64,000 bases of DNA from Streptomyces luteolifulvus (lineage in GTDB: Bacteria > Actinomycetota > Actinomycetes > Streptomycetales > Streptomycetaceae): assembly GCF_008806595.1 (NCBI RefSeq), contig NZ_VZRB01000002.1, positions 372,001-436,000 on the forward strand, read 5' to 3'. The notes beneath the pieces are model-generated. The model saw nothing but the letters and a program-made list of their open reading frames with translations, searched no databases and was not told the DNA's origin. Numbering within the stretch: position 1 is the stretch's first letter; each line of letters starts with the position of its first letter. A program made the translations under genes and the position numbers. Shown one piece after another: positions 59,666-64,000 of this stretch.

Positions 59666-62059
59666 ATGACACCTGTGCGACCGCGTCCGGCTCCGCCCAC
59701 GGCCACCTACCGGCTCCAGCTGCAGCCCGAGTTCCCGTTCGGAGCCGCCGCCGCGGCCGTGCCGTACCTGGCCTCGCTCGGTGTCTCGCATCTGCACCTG
59801 TCCCCCGTCCTGGAGGCCGTCCCGGGCTCGGCGCACGGCTACGACGTCGTGGACCACGCGCGCGTGCGCGAGGAGCTGGGCGGGGAGGGTGGGCTGCGGG
59901 CGCTCGCGGGCACCGCGCGCGAGCACGGTCTCGGCCTGGTCGTGGACATCGTGCCGAACCACATGGCGATGGCCCCGCGCCACAACCGTGCCCTGTGGGA
60001 GGTGCTGCGGGAGGGCCCCAAGTCGGCGTACGCCCGCTGGTTCGACATCGACTGGGAGGCGCAGGGCGGCCAGGTGCTGCTGCCGGTGCTCGGGCACCCG
60101 CTCGGCACGGTGATCGGCGATCTGCGGGTGGACGGGGACGTGCTGCGCTACCACGACCATGTGTTCCCGTTGCGCGAGGGCACCGAGGAGCTGCCACTGC
60201 CGCAGCTGCTGGACGCACAGTGGTACCGGCCGGTGTGGTGGCGGCTGGCCCGCACCGAGCTGAACTACCGGCGCTTCTTCAGCATCTCCGAGCTCATCGG
60301 GGTGCGGGTCGAGGACCCGGAGGTCTTCGAGGCCACCCACGCCAAGATCCTCTCGCTGCTCCACGAGGGGGTCGTCGCCGGACTGCGGGTCGACCATCCC
60401 GACGGTCTCGCCGACCCCGACGGGTATCTGCTGCGGCTGCACGAGGCGACCGGCGGGTGCTGGACGGTCGTGGAGAAGATCCTGGCGGACGGGGAGCACC
60501 TGCCGGCCTCCTGGCCGGTCGCGGGCACGACGGGCTATGACGCCCTCCGGCACATCGACGGGCTGTTCACGGACCCCGCGGGTGCCGGGGAACTCCTCGG
60601 CCAGTACCGGCGCTTCGCGGCCCCGCAGACGGACCGGGGCGGCGACTGGGCGGCCACGGTGCGGCGGGCGGCGTACAAGGTGCTCACCCACGAGCTGCCC
60701 ACCGAGGTCGACCGTCTGACCCGGGTGGCGGACCGGCTGTGCGCCACCTCTCATGAACCCGCGCTGCGCGACCGCGCCCCCTGGGCGCTGCGCACCGCGC
60801 TGCAGGAACTCCTCGTCCGTCTGGAGGTCTACCGGCCCTACGCCTCGGGTGACGCGGCCGCCGTCGTCACCGAGGAGTCGGCGGCCGAGGCCCGGCTCGC
60901 CTTCGTGGTGCCCGAGGAGGCCGGCGTCGTCGACGTCGTACGCGATCTGGTGCTGGGGCGGGCGGGTGACGGACCCGGGCACAGGGAGTTCCGGACCCGG
61001 TTCGCGCAGACCGCGTCGGCGCTGCGCGCCAAGTCCGTGGAGGACACGGCGTTCTACCGCTATGTGGCGCTGCTGTCGGCGACGGAGGTGGGCGGGAACC
61101 CCGGCAGCCCGGCCGTGTCCCCGGAGGACTTCCACGCCTACTGCGCGCGCGTGCAGCGCGACTGGCCCACCACCGGAACCGCCGTCACCACGCACGACAC
61201 CAAGCGCAGCGCCGACGTACGGGCGGCGCTGACCGTGCTCACCCAGTGCCCGCAGCCCTGGGCGGACGTGCTGACGGAGGTGACGCGCTCCGGCGACGGT
61301 GTACCGGACGCCCAGCTGGCGTGGGCGGCCTGGCAGACCGTGTTCGGGCTCGGTCCCGCGGATGCGGACCGGGTACGGGCGGCGCTGCTGAAGCATGTGC
61401 GCGAGGCCGGGATGTACACCAGCTGGACCGAGCAGGAACCCGCGTACGAGGACGCGGTGGAGGCGTTCGTCACCCAGGGGCCGTGCGGACCGCCGGGTGA
61501 GCACGTGGCCGCCCTGAGAAGCAGGGTGGAGCCCCACATCCGGGCGAACGTCCTGGGGACGGCCCTGGTCCAGCTGACGATGCCCGGTGTTCCGGACGTC
61601 TACCAGGGCACGGAGGTCGAGTATCTGGCGCTGGTGGACCCGGACAACCGGCGGCCCGTGCGGTTTCCCCCGGAGGATCCCGGCGACAAGGACGCGGTCA
61701 CCCGCGCGGCGCTGCTGCTGCGTGCGCGGCGGCCGGAGGTCTTCGGTGACACGGCGACCTACGCACCGCTGACCGCCGAGGGTGCGGCGGCGGCCCACTG
61801 TGTGGCGTTCGCGCGCTCCGGGCAGGTGGTCACCGCCGTGACACGGCTGTCGCTGCGGCTGGCTCAGGAGGGCGGCTGGCGGGACACGCGGCTTGCGCTG
61901 CCGCCGGGGCGGTGGGCGGACGTCCTGGCTCCGGGGCGGGAGTTCACGGGGCACGCGCGCGTGGCGGAGCTTTTCGGGCGGCTGCCGGTGGTGCTGCTGG
62001 AGCGGGTGGGCGAGGCCGGACCGGAAGCGCTTGCAGAGCAGGAGACGGGTGCGCGGTGA
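59666..62059 (+). CDS. treY: malto-oligosyltrehalose synthase
   Basis: A 797-residue GH13_26 enzyme: TATYRLQLQPEF-like start (ATYRLQLQPEFPFGAAAAAV), GLVVDIVPNHMAMAPRHN, VVAGLRVDHPDGLADPDGYL with the nucleophile Asp, WTVVEKILADGEHLP with the acid Glu, and TTHDTKRSADVRAAL. It rearranges the reducing end of maltodextrin to a trehalosyl unit. The partner treZ is not in the window. The gene begins 47 bases after glgX. Confidence 0.96.
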   Translation: MTPVRPRPAPPTATYRLQLQPEFPFGAAAAAVPYLASLGVSHLHLSPVLEAVPGSAHGYDVVDHARVREELGGEGGLRALAGTAREHGLGLVVDIVPNHMAMAPRHNRALWEVLREGPKSAYARWFDIDWEAQGGQVLLPVLGHPLGTVIGDLRVDGDVLRYHDHVFPLREGTEELPLPQLLDAQWYRPVWWRLARTELNYRRFFSISELIGVRVEDPEVFEATHAKILSLLHEGVVAGLRVDHPDGLADPDGYLLRLHEATGGCWTVVEKILADGEHLPASWPVAGTTGYDALRHIDGLFTDPAGAGELLGQYRRFAAPQTDRGGDWAATVRRAAYKVLTHELPTEVDRLTRVADRLCATSHEPALRDRAPWALRTALQELLVRLEVYRPYASGDAAAVVTEESAAEARLAFVVPEEAGVVDVVRDLVLGRAGDGPGHREFRTRFAQTASALRAKSVEDTAFYRYVALLSATEVGGNPGSPAVSPEDFHAYCARVQRDWPTTGTAVTTHDTKRSADVRAALTVLTQCPQPWADVLTEVTRSGDGVPDAQLAWAAWQTVFGLGPADADRVRAALLKHVREAGMYTSWTEQEPAYEDAVEAFVTQGPCGPPGEHVAALRSRVEPHIRANVLGTALVQLTMPGVPDVYQGTEVEYLALVDPDNRRPVRFPPEDPGDKDAVTRAALLLRARRPEVFGDTATYAPLTAEGAAAAHCVAFARSGQVVTAVTRLSLRLAQEGGWRDTRLALPPGRWADVLAPGREFTGHARVAELFGRLPVVLLERVGEAGPEALAEQETGAR

Positions 62060-62151
62060 ATGCCTCCGGGCGCCCCCCGGAGCCACCCCCGACGTGTGCT
62101 TGACACCTCAAGGAGACCGTGGGGTACTGCGGATTGCGAGGCCGGGCGGAC

Positions 62152-63411
62152 ATGACGGGGGTGAGTCTTCTGCCGGAGCTCCGCTACCCCACGGTGACCG
62201 AACTCGTCTCCTCCGCCCGGGCGCTGGCCGCTCACCGGCCGGGCGAGTGCATGCTGAGGCAGGTGGGCGTCTCACGCGCGGGAAGACCCCTCCATCTGCT
62301 GTCCGTCGGCCACGCCCGGCGCAGTGTGCTGGTGGTCGCCGGCGCCCACGCCAACGAGCCGACGGGAGGCCCGACGCTGCTCGCGGTCGCCGAACGGGTG
62401 CTGATCGAGCGGACGTTGCGGGCGGACACCTCCTGGCACTTCCTGCTGTGCGCGGACCCGGACGGCGCGAGCCTCCATGTCACCCCGGCACCGCGCAGCC
62501 TGTTCGACTACCACCTCGGTTTCTTCCGTCCCGCGGGGCCCGAGCAGCCGGAGTGGTCACCGTCCGTGCTGCCGCCCGACCGGCTGCCGCCCGAGACCCG
62601 GGCCCTGACCGGGGTCATCGACGAGCTGCGGCCCTACCTCCAGGTCACCCTGCACGGGACCGATCTGGGTGGCAGCTGGGTGCAGTTGACGAAGGACGTG
62701 CCCGGGCTCGCCGAGTCGTTCGCCAAGTCCGCGGCCGCGCTGCACATCCCGGTGGAGACGGCCGCCTCGGACGCGGCGGGCTGGCCCGCCTCCGGGCCGG
62801 GGGTGCATGTGATGCCGTCGCCGGGGGCGGGGGCGGCATACCCGAGCATGCCGGACGACGCACGGCACAGCACCTGGCACCATGTGCACCGCTACGGCGG
62901 TCTGACCGCGGTCGTCGAGGTGCCGATGTGGGCGAGCGACCTGGTGGACGACCCGGCACCGCATCCGGCGCCGGCCGCGGCGATGCGGGGGCTGGCGGGC
63001 CGGCTGCTGGAGGACGCGCTGCAGGTGGAGCAGGTGCTCGCGGAGGCGCTGCCGCGTCTGGAGGGCGTCGACGGGCCGCTGCTGCGGGCCGCACGGTGGG
63101 GTCTGGAGCTGGTGCCGGGGCTGGCCTCGGACTGGATCCACACCCCTCCGGCCGACAACACGAGGGCCTATGTCGGCAGCGTGGACGCGTTCGCCCGCCG
63201 GCTGCCGCTGCGGGCGGCGGCGATGCTGCTGCGGGTCCTGCTGGAGACGGGCGACCGTGCCGCGCCGCGGCTGGAACGGCTGGTGGCGGCCTGGAGCGAG
63301 GCCTTCGCGGAGCGCTTCCAGGCCCGCTGGGTGCCGTTGGAGCACCAGGTCGAGCATCAGTCCCGCACGGTCGTCGCGGCGGCGCTGCACGCGCGCGTGC
63401 GGCCGGTGTGA
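62152..63411 (+). CDS. M14-family zinc carboxypeptidase
   Basis: A 419-residue peptidase of the M14 fold with no signal peptide. HxxE is H66-x-x-E69 in VVAGAHANEPTGGP, and the third zinc ligand is the His in LQVTLHGTDLGGSW. The rest matches the cytoplasmic M14 dehydrogenase-like group of Streptomyces (LTAVVEVPMWASDL near residue 256). It would cleave C-terminal or amide bonds of small peptides. It starts 92 bases after treY and may be in the same transcript. Confidence 0.88.
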   Translation: MTGVSLLPELRYPTVTELVSSARALAAHRPGECMLRQVGVSRAGRPLHLLSVGHARRSVLVVAGAHANEPTGGPTLLAVAERVLIERTLRADTSWHFLLCADPDGASLHVTPAPRSLFDYHLGFFRPAGPEQPEWSPSVLPPDRLPPETRALTGVIDELRPYLQVTLHGTDLGGSWVQLTKDVPGLAESFAKSAAALHIPVETAASDAAGWPASGPGVHVMPSPGAGAAYPSMPDDARHSTWHHVHRYGGLTAVVEVPMWASDLVDDPAPHPAPAAAMRGLAGRLLEDALQVEQVLAEALPRLEGVDGPLLRAARWGLELVPGLASDWIHTPPADNTRAYVGSVDAFARRLPLRAAAMLLRVLLETGDRAAPRLERLVAAWSEAFAERFQARWVPLEHQVEHQSRTVVAAALHARVRPV

Positions 63412-63464
63412 GACACCGCCGCCCACGCGCGCGTGCACCATGCTCCCCCCACGGCCGGCTCCGG

Positions 63465-63884
63465 TCAGCCGTCCAGGGCGAACACCGCGCCGGTCCGCGC
63501 CTCCATCTCGCAGGCGTTGGAGAAGGTCTCCGTGTACGCGACGCGCTGTCCGTTCCACTTCCCGCGCGCCTGGACCGTCACCGGCTCGTAGATCATCGGG
63601 CAGAAGACGGTCCGTGCCTGGAGACCGCCGAGGTCGCCGTCGACCGCGTCGACCTGCGCACAGGCCTCCGCCGCGCGCGGGTGGCCCGACGGCGGGCGGC
63701 ACAGCAGCAGGGTGCCGCGGCCGGCGGCGGAACGTGATTCGCCCTGGGTGACCGTGAGATAGAGCCAGTTGGCCGGGACGGACTCCCGGGGCGTCGCCTG
63801 GGCCGGGGTCGCACCGGCGAGAAGGAGAGCGGCGGCGGCCAGCAGGCCGGCGCGTACCGCTTTCGCTGTGGTGGTGTGCTTCAT
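63465..63884 (-). CDS. subtilisin-inhibitor-like (SSI) protease inhibitor
   Basis: A 139-residue secreted inhibitor. The signal helix (AGLLAAAALLLAGATPAQA) ends near residue 30. The mature part has the four disulfide cysteines (LLLCRPPSG, AEACAQVDA, TVFCPMIYEP, SNACEMEA) and the reactive loop CPMIYEP. The scissile bond by family rule is Met-Ile, so P1 is Met, the subtilisin-inhibiting type. The ATG overlaps the end of a partial upstream frame as ATGA. Confidence 0.88.
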   Translation of the reverse strand: MKHTTTAKAVRAGLLAAAALLLAGATPAQATPRESVPANWLYLTVTQGESRSAAGRGTLLLCRPPSGHPRAAEACAQVDAVDGDLGGLQARTVFCPMIYEPVTVQARGKWNGQRVAYTETFSNACEMEARTGAVFALDG

Positions 63885-64000
63885 TCCCGATGCATCGGCA
63901 CCGCGGCCTCGGAACCCCACCCCGACTCACCCGAACGGGAGCACGCGGGCGCGTACCGTCCGGCGAGTTCGAAGGCGGCGAGCACCACGCGCGACTGGTA
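63881..64000 (-). CDS. partial gene at the right edge, C-terminus
   Basis: The minus-strand frame enters from the right edge and gives 39 residues (RVVLAAFELAGRYAPACSRS, ending EAAVPMHRE) before TGA, which overlaps the SSI ATG by four bases. High GC at third positions supports coding, but too little is present to name the product. If real, the inhibitor gene would be translationally coupled to it. Confidence 0.4.
   Translation of the reverse strand, partial: YQSRVVLAAFELAGRYAPACSRSGESGWGSEAAVPMHRE

Overview
The window is chromosomal DNA from a Streptomyces-type actinomycete. The evidence is very high GC with strong third-position GC, frequent GTG starts and ATGA/GTGA overlaps, many Tat/Sec-exported proteins, a subtilisin-inhibitor-like protein, XRE/DUF397/HATPase regulator sets, an SAV2148-type HEPN protein, and only two in-frame TTA (bldA-dependent) codons noticed in the whole window. 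No rRNA, tRNA, CRISPR array, transposase or phage gene was seen. Layout, left to right. (1) 1-2294: the end of a carbohydrate ABC importer (binding protein, two permeases). (2) 2295-5192: a gene graveyard in which four truncated genes abut: a lipoprotein with a lipobox but no start or signal peptide, the N-terminus of a trypsin-like protease, an AfsR-like regulator on the opposite strand with an internal frameshifted deletion, and an ECF sigma factor without its N-terminus. (3) 5.4-13.4 kb: accessory genes, namely a secreted beta-rich protein, two tiny coupled ORFs, an FAD monooxygenase, a Tat-exported PHP-domain protein, a HATPase/XRE/DUF397 set around a clear inverted-repeat operator, a DUF817 membrane protein and a VOC protein. 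(4) 13.5-20.1 kb: an XRE-NB-ARC-TPR STAND regulator, a Tat-exported PIG-L deacetylase, a VOC protein, and a two-gene EACC1 plus caspase-membrane module. The STAND gene and the EACC1 gene carry the two TTA codons. (5) 20.1-37.7 kb: homocysteine methyltransferase, carboxylesterase, a hybrid histidine kinase next to a membrane diguanylate cyclase, VOC proteins, AraC regulators, an NmrA-like protein, a YihY/BrkB protein whose tail is a 24-bp tandem repeat, an AidB-like acyl-CoA dehydrogenase, a GAF regulator and a secreted protein. (6) 38.4-48.0 kb: a complete assimilatory sulfur locus. It begins with a short leader peptide behind a palindromic operator candidate, followed by sulfite reductase, a zinc-ribbon protein, cysH, cysC, cysD, cysN, an aliphatic-sulfonate-type ABC importer and a sirohydrochlorin chelatase. 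Together these activate and reduce sulfate, scavenge organosulfonates and make the siroheme the reductase needs. (7) 48.0-64.0 kb: small metabolic proteins, an MMPL exporter, a phosphotransferase, a DnaQ-like exonuclease, the HEPN protein, a copper amine oxidase apparently split into two exported proteins (N2/N3 half and catalytic half), glgX and treY of glycogen/trehalose metabolism, an M14 peptidase, the SSI-like inhibitor and a partial gene at the edge. The most interesting candidates are the TTA-containing EACC1-caspase module, the split amine oxidase with an altered cofactor motif, and the sulfur leader peptide with its palindrome.
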